Source of the DNA: Cryomorphaceae bacterium 1068
GTDB taxonomy: Bacteria > Bacteroidota > Bacteroidia > Flavobacteriales_D > Cryomorphaceae
Direction of reading: 5' to 3'
DNA length: 64,000 nt
Assembly: GCA_027214385.1 (NCBI GenBank)
Contig: JAPVXR010000011.1
Span: forward strand, 1-64,000
The notes below the pieces were generated by a model. That model was not told where the DNA came from. It was given only the letters and a program-made list of their open reading frames with translations, and ran no database searches. Positions 24,664 through 33,138 of this stretch are shown in pieces; the first letter of the stretch is position 1, and every line of letters starts with the position of its first letter. A program made the translations under genes and the position numbers.

Positions 24664-25347
24664 TTGAGTTCTTCTAGCATTCGCGTAGTTGTTGCAGACA
24701 GCAATCGATTGATTCGCATAGGCTTGGGTGTCGTCTTGTCTGAAGAGGCCGATATCGAAATAGCCGGTGAAGCTGACAGCGAGAGTGCACTCAAGGAATT
24801 GTTAAGTCAAGTCGATGCTGATATTCTTCTCATAGATTTTACCGCTCCTCAATTTAGTATTGAAACCATACCGGGAGTGCTCAGTGAATATCCAAACATC
24901 CAAGTGGTAGCGATTACTCCCGATCAAGAAGGTGAGACCATTGTCAACGCCTTGAAGGCCGGAGTGAAGAGTTACGTGAAGAAAGATTGCGACTTGAATG
25001 AGATTGTCTCTTCGGTTCGCGACACCGCCAAAGGAAACAAGTTTTTCTGCGGCCAGATCCTCAACACCATCCATCAGGTAGACATCGATCCTGAGTCAGA
25101 AGATTTTGAAAGCTTCAATTGTGAGCCTGTCAAACTTTCCGAACGCGAACAGGAGATCATCACCCTCATAGCAGAAGGGCACACCAATACCACCATCGCT
25201 GAAAAGCTATTCCTCAGTCCTCACACAGTCAATACTCACCGCAAGAATATCATGCAGAAGTTGGGCGTGAAAAACACCGCATCCATCGTGATGTACGCGG
25301 TAAAATCAAATTTGGTGAATGTGAATAAGTTCCTTTTTTCGAAATAG
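24664..25347 (+). CDS. NarL/FixJ-type response regulator, LuxR HTH
   Basis: A 227-residue transcription regulator with an N-terminal receiver domain and a C-terminal LuxR-type helix-turn-helix (LSEREQEIITLIAEGHTNTT minus its last residues, then FLSPHTVNTHRKNIMQKLGV). In the receiver the phospho-acceptor Asp (ILLIDFTAP), the Thr (VVAITPD) and the Lys (SYVKKDC) are kept, but only one of the two N-terminal acidic residues is present: VVVADSNRL in place of a DD pair. Phosphorylation may be weak or absent. No histidine kinase gene is nearby, so this is an orphan regulator. Translation seems to start at a TTG at 24664; no ATG lies close by in frame. Confidence 0.88.
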   Translation: MSSSSIRVVVADSNRLIRIGLGVVLSEEADIEIAGEADSESALKELLSQVDADILLIDFTAPQFSIETIPGVLSEYPNIQVVAITPDQEGETIVNALKAGVKSYVKKDCDLNEIVSSVRDTAKGNKFFCGQILNTIHQVDIDPESEDFESFNCEPVKLSEREQEIITLIAEGHTNTTIAEKLFLSPHTVNTHRKNIMQKLGVKNTASIVMYAVKSNLVNVNKFLFSK

Positions 25348-25370
25348 GAATAGCATTAGTCTAATTTCCA

Positions 25371-25378
25371 TAGTTTTG
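25371..25378 (+). promoter_or_regulatory. -7 box (TAGTTTTG) of the BadF-type kinase
   Basis: TAGTTTTG is an exact TAnnTTTG match and ends 7 nt before the ATG at 25386. The predicted transcription start coincides with the start codon, so the mRNA is predicted to be leaderless. Confidence 0.5.
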
Positions 25379-25385
25379 CCGCCGT

Positions 25386-26228
25386 ATGAAATTGATAGCA
25401 GACAGCGGGTCTACCAAGACTGATTGGAGACTGATAACCCCCTCGGGAGAAGTATTTGAGTACAGAAGTGAAGGGATTAACCCCTATTTTCACAACGACG
25501 AAAGTGTTTCGGAAACGTTGCGCAAAATATCGTTCGCTCCTTACTCTCATGCGGATATTGATGAGGTGTATTTCTATAGTGCCGGGTCGAATACCAAAAA
25601 GAGCATTGAGATAATGAATACGGGTTTTTGCAGGATATTCACTTCCGCAAAAGTTCACATTATGCATGACCTCTTAGGGGCAGCCCGCGCCTTGTATAAG
25701 GATAGCTCAGGTTTGGTGGCCATTTTGGGTACGGGGTCAAACTCTTGTCTCTATGATGGTGGAAAGATTAAGATGAACCTTGGTGGTTTTGGATACATCT
25801 TAGGTGATGAAGGTAGTGGGATGCACATCGGCCGAAAAGTACTTCGCGAATTCATGAATGACTTGATGCCGAATGACATGCAAGAAATTTTTACCAACAA
25901 GTATCGAGTGACTAAGGATCAAATTATCTATGCTGTTTATAAAGATGCGTACCCCAACCGATTTTTGGCTTCATTCAGCAAGTTCGCTTCTGAAAACATC
26001 GACCATCCTTACATAAATGAAATGGTAGACGACGCTTTTATGAAGTTCTTTGAGCGGTATATCATTCAATACCCCGGATATAAAAAGTACAACTTGAGAG
26101 TGTTGGGCTCGGTAGGGTATTATTTCGAGAAACAACTACGAGCGAGAGCTGAGCGCTACGACGTCAACATTGATCGAATAATGAAGGCCCCGATCGATGG
26201 TTTATTAGAATACCACAAACAGCACTAG
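25386..26228 (+). CDS. BadF/BadG/BcrA/BcrD-type ATPase, N-acetylglucosamine-kinase-like
   Basis: A 280-residue protein of the ASKHA (actin/hexokinase-like) fold. Phosphate loop 1 is MKLIADSGSTKTDWRLI, phosphate loop 2 is LVAILGTGSNSCLYDG, and GGFGYILGDEGSGMHIGR follows, a signature shared by BadF-type ATPases and eukaryotic N-acetylglucosamine kinase. In Bacteroidota such proteins are generally annotated as BadF ATPases or N-acetylglucosamine kinase; the latter would phosphorylate amino sugars from cell-wall recycling. The substrate here is not proven. The last 4 nt overlap the convergent M23 peptidase gene. Confidence 0.85.
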   Translation: MKLIADSGSTKTDWRLITPSGEVFEYRSEGINPYFHNDESVSETLRKISFAPYSHADIDEVYFYSAGSNTKKSIEIMNTGFCRIFTSAKVHIMHDLLGAARALYKDSSGLVAILGTGSNSCLYDGGKIKMNLGGFGYILGDEGSGMHIGRKVLREFMNDLMPNDMQEIFTNKYRVTKDQIIYAVYKDAYPNRFLASFSKFASENIDHPYINEMVDDAFMKFFERYIIQYPGYKKYNLRVLGSVGYYFEKQLRARAERYDVNIDRIMKAPIDGLLEYHKQH

Positions 26229-27928
26229 AAGGAATATACCTTTTCAGTCTTGTTTCCGACTGAATCTTTCAATTCGATTCGAAGCTCATTACCCGATGGA
26301 AGAGGGTTTGTTCCTTCAAAGATTACCGATATGGTCTTGGCCTTTGGCTCATAAGCTGAAAGTACCCATTCCCCATTGAGGTAAGCATTGTAGCTGCCTA
26401 TTCCTGAGCGGTCGTCTGATATTTTAAATCGAAGCACGGTTCTATTTGACAGGCTTCCTGATGTACGAGTCAAGGGAGTCAATTCAGGTGCTATGCTATC
26501 TGCTACCAAAGCAAATTTCCCGAAACTCTTGGACTTGAACTCGAAACGATCTCCTGTCCAATTTCCTGTAATGTATGAAGCAGCTCCCGTAGTTGAATAC
26601 CTTGCTGCCAGAACATGGTCGCGTAGGCTATTCGGAATGTCGTTCGCTGTAATTCCGATTTCAATGTAATCATCAAGCGGTACCATATCATTGTGTAAAG
26701 TATACCGCGCTGATAGCAGACCTGGCTTGGGCATCTCTCTACCGAAGTTGAGCTTCAAATCTCTGTACAGTGCACCTTTGGGTATGATGACGTCAAATTC
26801 TTCGGGATAAGTGAAGTTGTTTTCTTGATCGAAGCTAAAATAAGCGTCATAGGGCTTTGCTTCAGGAAGTGCTCCGTTTGGCTCTGCCAATGTTTCAAAT
26901 GAAAAACCAAGAGTGGAAATATTCTCGTAGGCATCTTTCACCACGTAGTTGACTCGATGAGTGCCTGCAGTTTTAAAGTCAATTACTCCCTGATTTTTTG
27001 TTTCGGGTAGATAAATCTCCAGATCATTCCCAGGTTCAATAAATGACTTGTGATAGTGCCAGCGGTTGGTACGGTACACATCATATGCTTTGTAGGCATT
27101 GATATGACGGGTTGTGGCAAAGTCCAATTCATCGAATTGCTGCCGACAGATAGTTTCTTCATCCACCGAAAGATGTACCTCGTAGAGACCGCACTTGTTG
27201 GGGTAGCCATTCAAGTAATCAAGGGAATGGATAGACATGCCGAAGGCACCGTAAACTATAAATTTGCTTCCCGCTTTTAAGTGATACTTTCCGCTACCGC
27301 CTTGCACAACCATACTCACGGCTTCATTTTTACCATTGATTAAGGTGGTGTCGCTCAACGGGTGAAAACGCACCCCCCTGATTCTCGGAGCGATGTCGTC
27401 TTTAATGTCAAAGCCGAACTTTAACGGGTTTAGCGGATGACTGTCTGCCGTTCTTCTGATTTCAAAGTGAAGGTGAGGTCCGCCTGAGCCTCCCGTATTT
27501 CCGCTCAAGGCAATGAGTTCTCCTTTCTCAATGATTAGCTCTTCATCAGGTGCGAAATCCACTCGAAAAGATTCTTCTCCGTATTGCTTTGCTCTGACCA
27601 CACGCGCTATTTCATCGTTGAACTTTTTTAAATGTCCGTAAACCGTCGTGTAGCCATTTGGGTGCTCAATGTATAGCGCCAACCCATATCCGTAGGGTGA
27701 AACACTTATTCTCGATACTTTTCCTTCTTCAGCGGCTAAGACCCTTTGTCCTTCTACACCCTGAGTCTTGATGTCAATACCCGTGTGAAAATGATTGCTG
27801 CGGAGCTCCGCAAAATTTCCCGCCAAGTAAAGCGGAATATCAAGAGGTGCGGTAAAATCTGCTAAATTTTTTTGACCAAAAACCCCGAAAGAGAGGATTG
27901 TAAAAAGTAAAATTATGGTGTTTCTCAT
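26225..27928 (-). CDS. M23-family (LytM-type) metallopeptidase
   Basis: A 567-residue exported protein, counted from the ATG at 27928 (MRNTIILLFTILSFGVFGQ, a signal peptide). The peptidase domain comes first, residues about 30-190: HFHTGIDIKTQGVEGQRVLA has the first zinc His and Asp, and GGPHLHFEIRRTADSHPLNP has the HxH motif with the catalytic His. These residues are intact, so it should cleave peptidoglycan cross-links or related peptides. The remaining 370 residues are beta-rich, probably Ig-like, and of unknown role. The longer start at 28003 adds 25 residues before the signal and is unlikely. It is convergent with the kinase gene, overlapping it by 4 nt. Confidence 0.9.
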   Translation of the reverse strand: MRNTIILLFTILSFGVFGQKNLADFTAPLDIPLYLAGNFAELRSNHFHTGIDIKTQGVEGQRVLAAEEGKVSRISVSPYGYGLALYIEHPNGYTTVYGHLKKFNDEIARVVRAKQYGEESFRVDFAPDEELIIEKGELIALSGNTGGSGGPHLHFEIRRTADSHPLNPLKFGFDIKDDIAPRIRGVRFHPLSDTTLINGKNEAVSMVVQGGSGKYHLKAGSKFIVYGAFGMSIHSLDYLNGYPNKCGLYEVHLSVDEETICRQQFDELDFATTRHINAYKAYDVYRTNRWHYHKSFIEPGNDLEIYLPETKNQGVIDFKTAGTHRVNYVVKDAYENISTLGFSFETLAEPNGALPEAKPYDAYFSFDQENNFTYPEEFDVIIPKGALYRDLKLNFGREMPKPGLLSARYTLHNDMVPLDDYIEIGITANDIPNSLRDHVLAARYSTTGAASYITGNWTGDRFEFKSKSFGKFALVADSIAPELTPLTRTSGSLSNRTVLRFKISDDRSGIGSYNAYLNGEWVLSAYEPKAKTISVIFEGTNPLPSGNELRIELKDSVGNKTEKVYSF

Positions 27929-28043
27929 GAATAGAAGTGCGAAGCTAAGAATAAGCATAGCTCTTGGCAATTTCCGAGCCGGGACTTGAGGAAATGTGAA
28001 CAATCAAAAGTGAAAATAATTGATCGCTTTAAAACCAATGCTT

Positions 28044-28074
28044 TTTGTTAATCTTGTAGACCAATTTACTTTTG
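28044..28074 (+). promoter_or_regulatory. Promoter of the coiled-coil/zapA/rny operon (TTTG-N19-TACTTTTG)
   Basis: TTTG at 28044-28047, exactly 19 nt of spacer, and TACTTTTG at 28067-28074: the best match to the Bacteroidota consensus in the window. The predicted start near 28081 gives a 20-nt leader to the ATG at 28101 and excludes the longer frame start at 28020. Confidence 0.75.
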
Positions 28075-28100
28075 TACAACGTTTAACCTATTTAAGGTTC

Positions 28101-28397
28101 ATGGAAAAGGGTGAAGTTTCCCTGAAATTAGGCTCCATTAAGGATAAGCTGGTCAAAATCAAGGCCAAGCAGGATCGATTGGAAGCTGATAATGCCAAAT
28201 TGAAAGAGAAGGCGGCTCAGCTGGAGTTGGAATTAAAGGAGGCCAAAGCCAAAAGTCAGAACCTTGAAAAGGATTACGACCGCGTTAAACTGGCCAAGAC
28301 TCTCGTGAGTAGCTCGGGAGACAAAGCCGAAATGAAATTCAGAGTTAACGAATTGGTGCGGGAGATAGATAAGTGCATTGCGCTTTTAAATAGATAG
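28101..28397 (+). CDS. Small coiled-coil protein upstream of zapA
   Basis: A 98-residue soluble protein, nearly all helical. Residues about 10-65 form a heptad-rich coiled coil full of K, E, A and L (DKLVKIKAKQDRLEADNAKL), and the C-terminal part (FRVNELVREIDKCIALLN) is another amphipathic helix. I do not recognise a named family, but its length, coiled coil and place directly before zapA suggest a cell-division partner of the ZapB kind; that is inference. It is the first gene of a three-gene operon and begins 20 nt after the predicted transcription start. zapA starts 10 nt after its stop codon. Confidence 0.8.
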   Translation: MEKGEVSLKLGSIKDKLVKIKAKQDRLEADNAKLKEKAAQLELELKEAKAKSQNLEKDYDRVKLAKTLVSSSGDKAEMKFRVNELVREIDKCIALLNR

Positions 28398-28407
28398 ATG
28401 ATTCGCT

Positions 28408-28692
28408 ATGAGCGAGAAATCAATAAAGGTGACCATAGCAGGACGAATATATCCGATTTCGGTAAAGCCGGAAGAAGAGGAAATGGTTCGGGCTGCCGCC
28501 AAAAAAGTAGACGACAGCGTAAAAAACCTTTTGGAAAATTACGCCGTTAAGGACAAGCAAGACTTGCTTGCCATGACTGCCTTGCAGTTGTCTACCAAAT
28601 TGGCAGAAGTGGACACGTCAGCCCCGAAGGGGTCGGCAGTTGATGATCGTGAAATCAGTGAAATTGAACAACTCATCGACAATTTGCTCTAG
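28408..28692 (+). CDS. zapA: Cell division protein ZapA
   Basis: A 94-residue ZapA: the N-terminal beta strands KSIKVTIAGRIYPISVKPEE, then EEMVRAAAKKVDDSVKNLLE and a C-terminal helix for tetramer formation. ZapA binds and bundles FtsZ filaments at the division site in the cytosol. It starts 10 nt after the coiled-coil gene and lies 48 nt before the rny start codon. The acidic C-terminal tail (EISEIEQLIDNLL) follows a short linker (APKGSAVDDR). Confidence 0.88.
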   Translation: MSEKSIKVTIAGRIYPISVKPEEEEMVRAAAKKVDDSVKNLLENYAVKDKQDLLAMTALQLSTKLAEVDTSAPKGSAVDDREISEIEQLIDNLL

Positions 28693-28740
28693 CTATCTTC
28701 CGTATCGCGCCTTCCGTTGGAGGGCTTAATAAATTATGGT

Positions 28741-30288
28741 ATGGATATAAATATTACAGATTTACTTATTGGCCTTTTGGCGGGCGTCATCGTCGGGGGA
28801 GGTATTGCTTGGGTGGCCGTTAATGCCGTGCTCACCAAGAAGAAAGACTCCATTCTCTCTGAGGCTGAGAAAGAAGGCGAAGCCATCAAAAAGGATAAAA
28901 TGCTCCAAGCAAAGGAGAAGTTTTATCAGCTGAAAGAAGAACATGAGAAGGTCATTAAAGACCGCAACCGAAAGATCCAAAGTGCTGAAGATCGGATGAA
29001 ATCTCGCGAAGCTAACTTGAGTAAGAAGGCTGAGCAAAGCAAGAAAGCAGAAAGAGAAGCGGAGGCCATCAAAGCCAATCTCGAAAAGCAACTGGAGATC
29101 GTCGAAAAACGTAAAAAGGACTTAGAGAAAGCTCACGCGCAGAATGTGGCGCAACTGGAAAAAACGGCCAATTATTCTGCAGAAGATGCGAAGGCTGAGC
29201 TAATGAAAGCCCTCAAAGACGAAGCACGCACAGAGGCAATGACGCACATCAAAACCATTGTCGATGAAGCAAAATTGACTGCAAGTGCCGATGCTAAGAA
29301 AGTGGTTATTCAGAGCATTCAGCGTGTAGCAACTGAGCAGGCGGTAGAAAATTCAGTTTCTGTTTTCAATATTGAAAACGACGAAATTAAGGGTCGAATT
29401 ATCGGACGTGAAGGAAGAAATATTCGTGCTTTGGAAGCAGCTACAGGTGTTGAGATTATTGTAGATGATACTCCTGAGGCTATTATCTTAAGCTGCTTCG
29501 ATCCGGTGAGGAGAGAGATTTCTCGATTGGCTCTGCACCAATTGGTAAGTGATGGTAGAATCCACCCTGCAAGAATCGAAGAAGTAGTTAAGAAAGTGTC
29601 AAAGCAAATCGAAGAAGAAATCGCAGAAACGGGTAAGCGTACTTGTATAGATCTGGGAATTCACGGATTGCATCCGCAATTGGTTCGAATGGTGGGACGG
29701 ATGAAATACCGCTCATCTTACGGACAGAATTTGCTACAGCACAGCCGCGAGGTAGCCAATCTTACTTCAACCATGGCAGCTGAGCTTGGCCTCAATGTCA
29801 AATTGGCAAAAAGAGCAGGACTCCTTCACGATATTGGAAAAGTGCCTGACGATGAGCCGGAAATGCCACACGCAGTTCTTGGAATGAAATTGGCCGAGAA
29901 GTACGGCGAGAAGCCCGAAGTATGCAACGCCATTGGAGCTCACCACGATGAGGTAGAAATGACGAGTCTTATATCTCCGATTGTTCAAGTCTGTGATGCC
30001 GTATCAGGCGCAAGGCCGGGAGCACGTCGAGAGGTGGTCGAATCTTACATCAAGCGATTGCAAGATTTGGAAAATATGGCCTTGAGTTATCCGGGCGTTA
30101 CTAAGTCTTACGCTATCCAGGCAGGTAGAGAACTTCGTGTCTTGGTAGAAAGTGATCAAGTGAGTGATGATCAGGCTGACGCGCTGAGCTTCGACCTATC
30201 TCAGAAAATTCAGAATGAAATGACCTATCCCGGACAGGTGAAGGTTACGGTAATTCGAGAAAGAAGAGCCGTAAACTACGCTAAGTAA
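28741..30288 (+). CDS. rny: Ribonuclease Y
   Basis: RNase Y is a membrane-anchored endoribonuclease that initiates mRNA turnover. From the ATG at 28741 it has 515 residues with the full family layout: an N-terminal membrane helix ([20 protein letters not shown]), a coiled coil of about 150 residues rich in K and E, a KH domain ([20 protein letters not shown]) and an HD phosphohydrolase domain with the metal-binding [15 protein letters not shown] and [11 protein letters not shown]. The TTG at 28717 would add eight residues and is less likely. It is the last gene of the operon starting at 28101; the polysaccharide locus begins only 4 nt downstream. Confidence 0.95.
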   Translation: MDINITDLLIGLLAGVIVGGGIAWVAVNAVLTKKKDSILSEAEKEGEAIKKDKMLQAKEKFYQLKEEHEKVIKDRNRKIQSAEDRMKSREANLSKKAEQSKKAEREAEAIKANLEKQLEIVEKRKKDLEKAHAQNVAQLEKTANYSAEDAKAELMKALKDEARTEAMTHIKTIVDEAKLTASADAKKVVIQSIQRVATEQAVENSVSVFNIENDEIKGRIIGREGRNIRALEAATGVEIIVDDTPEAIILSCFDPVRREISRLALHQLVSDGRIHPARIEEVVKKVSKQIEEEIAETGKRTCIDLGIHGLHPQLVRMVGRMKYRSSYGQNLLQHSREVANLTSTMAAELGLNVKLAKRAGLLHDIGKVPDDEPEMPHAVLGMKLAEKYGEKPEVCNAIGAHHDEVEMTSLISPIVQVCDAVSGARPGARREVVESYIKRLQDLENMALSYPGVTKSYAIQAGRELRVLVESDQVSDDQADALSFDLSQKIQNEMTYPGQVKVTVIRERRAVNYAK

Positions 30289-30292
30289 TCGA

Positions 30293-31279
30293 ATGACTCG
30301 AAAGCTCACCGACAAAAAAGTATTGGTAACGGGTGGAGCCGGTTTTATCGGCTCCAACCTTTGCGAATCCCTGCTCTCCGAGGGAAACACGGTTTTTTGT
30401 TTGGATAATCTTGCCACGGGAAAGCATGAAAATGTTGCCCCGTTCTTATCCAACCCCAACTTTATATTTACCGAAGGAGACATTCGTGATTACCCGACTT
30501 GCTTGAGCTCGGCAGAAGGGATGGATGTAATATTACATCAAGCGGCTTTAGGCAGCGTTCCCAGAAGCATCAATGATCCGCTGACGACCAATTCGGTTAA
30601 TATCGACGGGTTTTTGAATATGCTCAATGCAGCTAAAGAGAAGCAGGTTGGGCGATTCATTTATGCGGCGAGCTCGAGCACCTATGGCGACAGTCTTGCG
30701 CTTCCCAAAGTAGAAGATCAGATCGGAATGCCCTTATCGCCTTACGCTGTCACCAAATACGTCAATGAGCTTTACGCAAACGTTTTCGCCAATTTGCACG
30801 GCATGGAGATCATCGGTCTGCGTTATTTTAACGTTTTCGGTAGAAATCAATCTCCCGGCGGAGCCTATGCAGCGGCGATTCCAAAGTTTGTCAGTGCTTT
30901 TTTGAGTCACGAGTCTCCGATTATTCACGGGGATGGAGAGCAAACGCGCGATTTTACCTACATCAACAATGTGATTCAGATGAATCATTTGGCGGCGACT
31001 ACGGACAATCCCGAGGCATTGAATCAAGTCTACAATGTGGCTTGCGGTCAACGGACATCTTTGAATGATTTGATAACCAGTATACGAACGGAACTATCCA
31101 AATACGATTCGGCCATTACAGACATAGAAGTACAGCATGGCCCGGAAAGGGCGGGGGATGTCCGCGATTCACTGGCCGATATTTCAAAAGCGAAAAACCT
31201 TTTGGGCTATGAACCCACCCATACATTGAAAGAAGGAATTGCCGAAGCCATCGAGTGGTATCGGAATACCTTGAAATAA
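30293..31279 (+). CDS. NAD-dependent sugar-nucleotide epimerase (WbpP/Gne-like)
   Basis: A 328-residue extended short-chain dehydrogenase. The NAD motif is VTGGAGFIGSNLCESLL; the catalytic residues are the Ser in ASSSTYGDS and YAVTK. The segment AALGSVPRSINDPLTTNSVN resembles UDP-N-acetylglucosamine 4-epimerases of the WbpP/TviC group more than plain GalE, so the likely product is UDP-N-acetylgalactosamine. It starts 4 nt after rny and opens the surface-polysaccharide locus, so the locus may be partly transcribed from the rny promoter. Substrate assignment is an inference from sequence resemblance. Confidence 0.85.
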   Translation: MTRKLTDKKVLVTGGAGFIGSNLCESLLSEGNTVFCLDNLATGKHENVAPFLSNPNFIFTEGDIRDYPTCLSSAEGMDVILHQAALGSVPRSINDPLTTNSVNIDGFLNMLNAAKEKQVGRFIYAASSSTYGDSLALPKVEDQIGMPLSPYAVTKYVNELYANVFANLHGMEIIGLRYFNVFGRNQSPGGAYAAAIPKFVSAFLSHESPIIHGDGEQTRDFTYINNVIQMNHLAATTDNPEALNQVYNVACGQRTSLNDLITSIRTELSKYDSAITDIEVQHGPERAGDVRDSLADISKAKNLLGYEPTHTLKEGIAEAIEWYRNTLK

Positions 31280-31298
31280 ATCCATTTCAATAGACTTG

Positions 31299-32585
31299 AT
31301 GGCTTGGTTGAGCAAATATTCAAGTAATCCCTTTGTGAGGAATGTAGCGGTGATGTTTTCCGGAAACGGTTTGGCTCTCATTATTCCATTCATCATTGCT
31401 CCATTCATTTCGCGGATTTACACTCCGGAAGATTTTGGTGCGTTTGAGCTTTTTGTAAGAATAATGGGACTGATAGCCATAGTGGGTTCTCTCAGACTTG
31501 AGTTCGCCATACTTCTTCCGAAGGATAGAAATGAGGTCTTAGCTCTGGTGAAATTATGCCTGAGAATTTTGGTCATTGTCACACTCGTTTCGACTGCACT
31601 AATTCTTCCTTTCAGGAATCAGATCGGAGTATTCGTTAACAGCACTGAGCTGCCTGATCTGCTTTGGCTTTTGCCAATAGGAGTGCTCTCTTTGGGGGGC
31701 TTTAATATCATGAATCAATACCTCATAAAATCTCAGTCATTTAAAGAGGCTGCAATCGAAAAAATTGTTTCAGCTTCTTCCAATAATCTTAGCAAATTCA
31801 TCTTAGGATTAAGCATTCCCAATTCATTTAGTCTTGTTGTCGGTCAAATTGTCGGGTCTGTTCTACCGCTCTTTGCTGTCTTAAGACTAAAAAGAATGAG
31901 AGAAATGCTTGCAGAGGCATACAGATTGCCAATCTCCGGAAAAGTGCTCATCAAAAAGTACAAAGACTTTCCACTCATCAATACCTTTCACGCCTTTTTT
32001 CACGAAGGGCAACATACGGTTCTTTTGTTTTTAATATCGGGATATTACGGAGAGATCGCATTGGGCCTCTTTGGATTTGCTTTTCGTTATTTGCGCGTGC
32101 CACTCATCATTTTTGGTACTTCAATTGGCCAAGTTCTAAACGAAAAATGGTCGAGAGACCTCAACGAAAATCGTTCGATTAAAGGTTCGGTCATTCGAAT
32201 TGTATTGTTCTTAGGAGGTACAGCCTTTATTCCGTTTACCATTCTGTTTTTCTATGGAGAGCCCATCTTTACGTTTGTGTTTGGCTCAGATTGGACCCAA
32301 GCTGGTGTATATGCTGAAATTCTTGCACCTTGGCTTTTTATAAATTTTATGTCAAGTCCCATTAGCTCGATACCCATTTTGGTTCAGCGGCAACCTGACT
32401 TCTTCAAGATGTCGGTCATATCAGGTCTTTTAAATTTGGGACTGCTTGCGGTAATGAGCGAGTATGGATATGACTTTATTCAAGTTTTATGGACCTTGTC
32501 AGGCTTGAATGTGGTCATTTTGTTATTCGTACTTTTCTGGATAATTCGAGTGGGCTCCATCGGTAGGCGAGATGTAACCTTGTAA
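31299..32585 (+). CDS. Polysaccharide flippase (Wzx/RfbX-like)
   Basis: A 428-residue polytopic membrane protein with about twelve hydrophobic segments, among them NGLALIIPFIIAPFISRIYT, IMGLIAIVGSLRLEFAILL and ILVIVTLVSTALILPF. The first helix pair with the SRIYTPEDFG loop is typical of the O-antigen flippase branch of the MOP superfamily. It would move undecaprenyl-linked repeat units across the inner membrane for Wzy polymerisation, which fits the polymerase-like gene at 37613. A TTG at 31296 directly precedes the ATG at 31299; the ATG is preferred. By eye this and the next eight genes look richer in A+T than the flanking housekeeping genes. Confidence 0.88.
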   Translation: MAWLSKYSSNPFVRNVAVMFSGNGLALIIPFIIAPFISRIYTPEDFGAFELFVRIMGLIAIVGSLRLEFAILLPKDRNEVLALVKLCLRILVIVTLVSTALILPFRNQIGVFVNSTELPDLLWLLPIGVLSLGGFNIMNQYLIKSQSFKEAAIEKIVSASSNNLSKFILGLSIPNSFSLVVGQIVGSVLPLFAVLRLKRMREMLAEAYRLPISGKVLIKKYKDFPLINTFHAFFHEGQHTVLLFLISGYYGEIALGLFGFAFRYLRVPLIIFGTSIGQVLNEKWSRDLNENRSIKGSVIRIVLFLGGTAFIPFTILFFYGEPIFTFVFGSDWTQAGVYAEILAPWLFINFMSSPISSIPILVQRQPDFFKMSVISGLLNLGLLAVMSEYGYDFIQVLWTLSGLNVVILLFVLFWIIRVGSIGRRDVTL

Positions 32586-32607
32586 AAAGAAGATTTTTGG
32601 ACTGTAT

Positions 32608-33138
32608 ATGACATTTATTGACCGAATAAAAAGAAGACTAAGCACCTTATATTGGTCCTTTCGAGGGGTTGAGATTGGTACTAATTCAGCCATAAATCCT
32701 GGTGTGGATATCTGGAACCCGAAAACAGCTTCAATTGGCCAAAACAGCAATTTGGGTAAGAATGTCTCCATTTATTGTGGCAAGAATGGCTCCTTCACCC
32801 TTGGTGATGGATCCCATATAGCCCCCTTTGGCTACTTGTTAATTGACAACAATGACTGCTCGATTGGAAGCAAAGTAGCAGTAGGTCCTTTCTGCACCTT
32901 CGTATGCCATTCAAATAGCATCAAGGGAAATAGTAAATTTTTTGCAGAGAACTATTCCGATGGAGGGATCGAAATTGGGAACAATGTATTTATCGGAGCC
33001 CAATGCACGATATTACCAGGCGCACAAATCGACGACAATGTGGTAATCGCTTCCAACTCTGTGGTGCGAGGAATACTCAAAAGTGGTTTTGTATACGGCG
33101 GTACACCAGTCAAAATGATTAAACCCATTTCAGAATAA
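32608..33138 (+). CDS. Hexapeptide-repeat acyltransferase
   Basis: A 176-residue left-handed beta-helix protein with hexapeptide rungs (IGTNSAINPGVDIW, SIGQNSNLGKNVSIYC, IEIGNNVFIGAQCTILPGAQ) and a C-terminal GGTPVKMIKP typical of sugar O- or N-acetyltransferases of the WbbJ/LacA group. In the locus it probably acetylates a sugar of the repeat unit, on the nucleotide or lipid-linked stage. The catalytic His of the family may be the one in FVCHSNSI. Its stop TAATG shares one base with the ATG of the next gene, indicating coupled translation. Confidence 0.85.
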   Translation: MTFIDRIKRRLSTLYWSFRGVEIGTNSAINPGVDIWNPKTASIGQNSNLGKNVSIYCGKNGSFTLGDGSHIAPFGYLLIDNNDCSIGSKVAVGPFCTFVCHSNSIKGNSKFFAENYSDGGIEIGNNVFIGAQCTILPGAQIDDNVVIASNSVVRGILKSGFVYGGTPVKMIKPISE

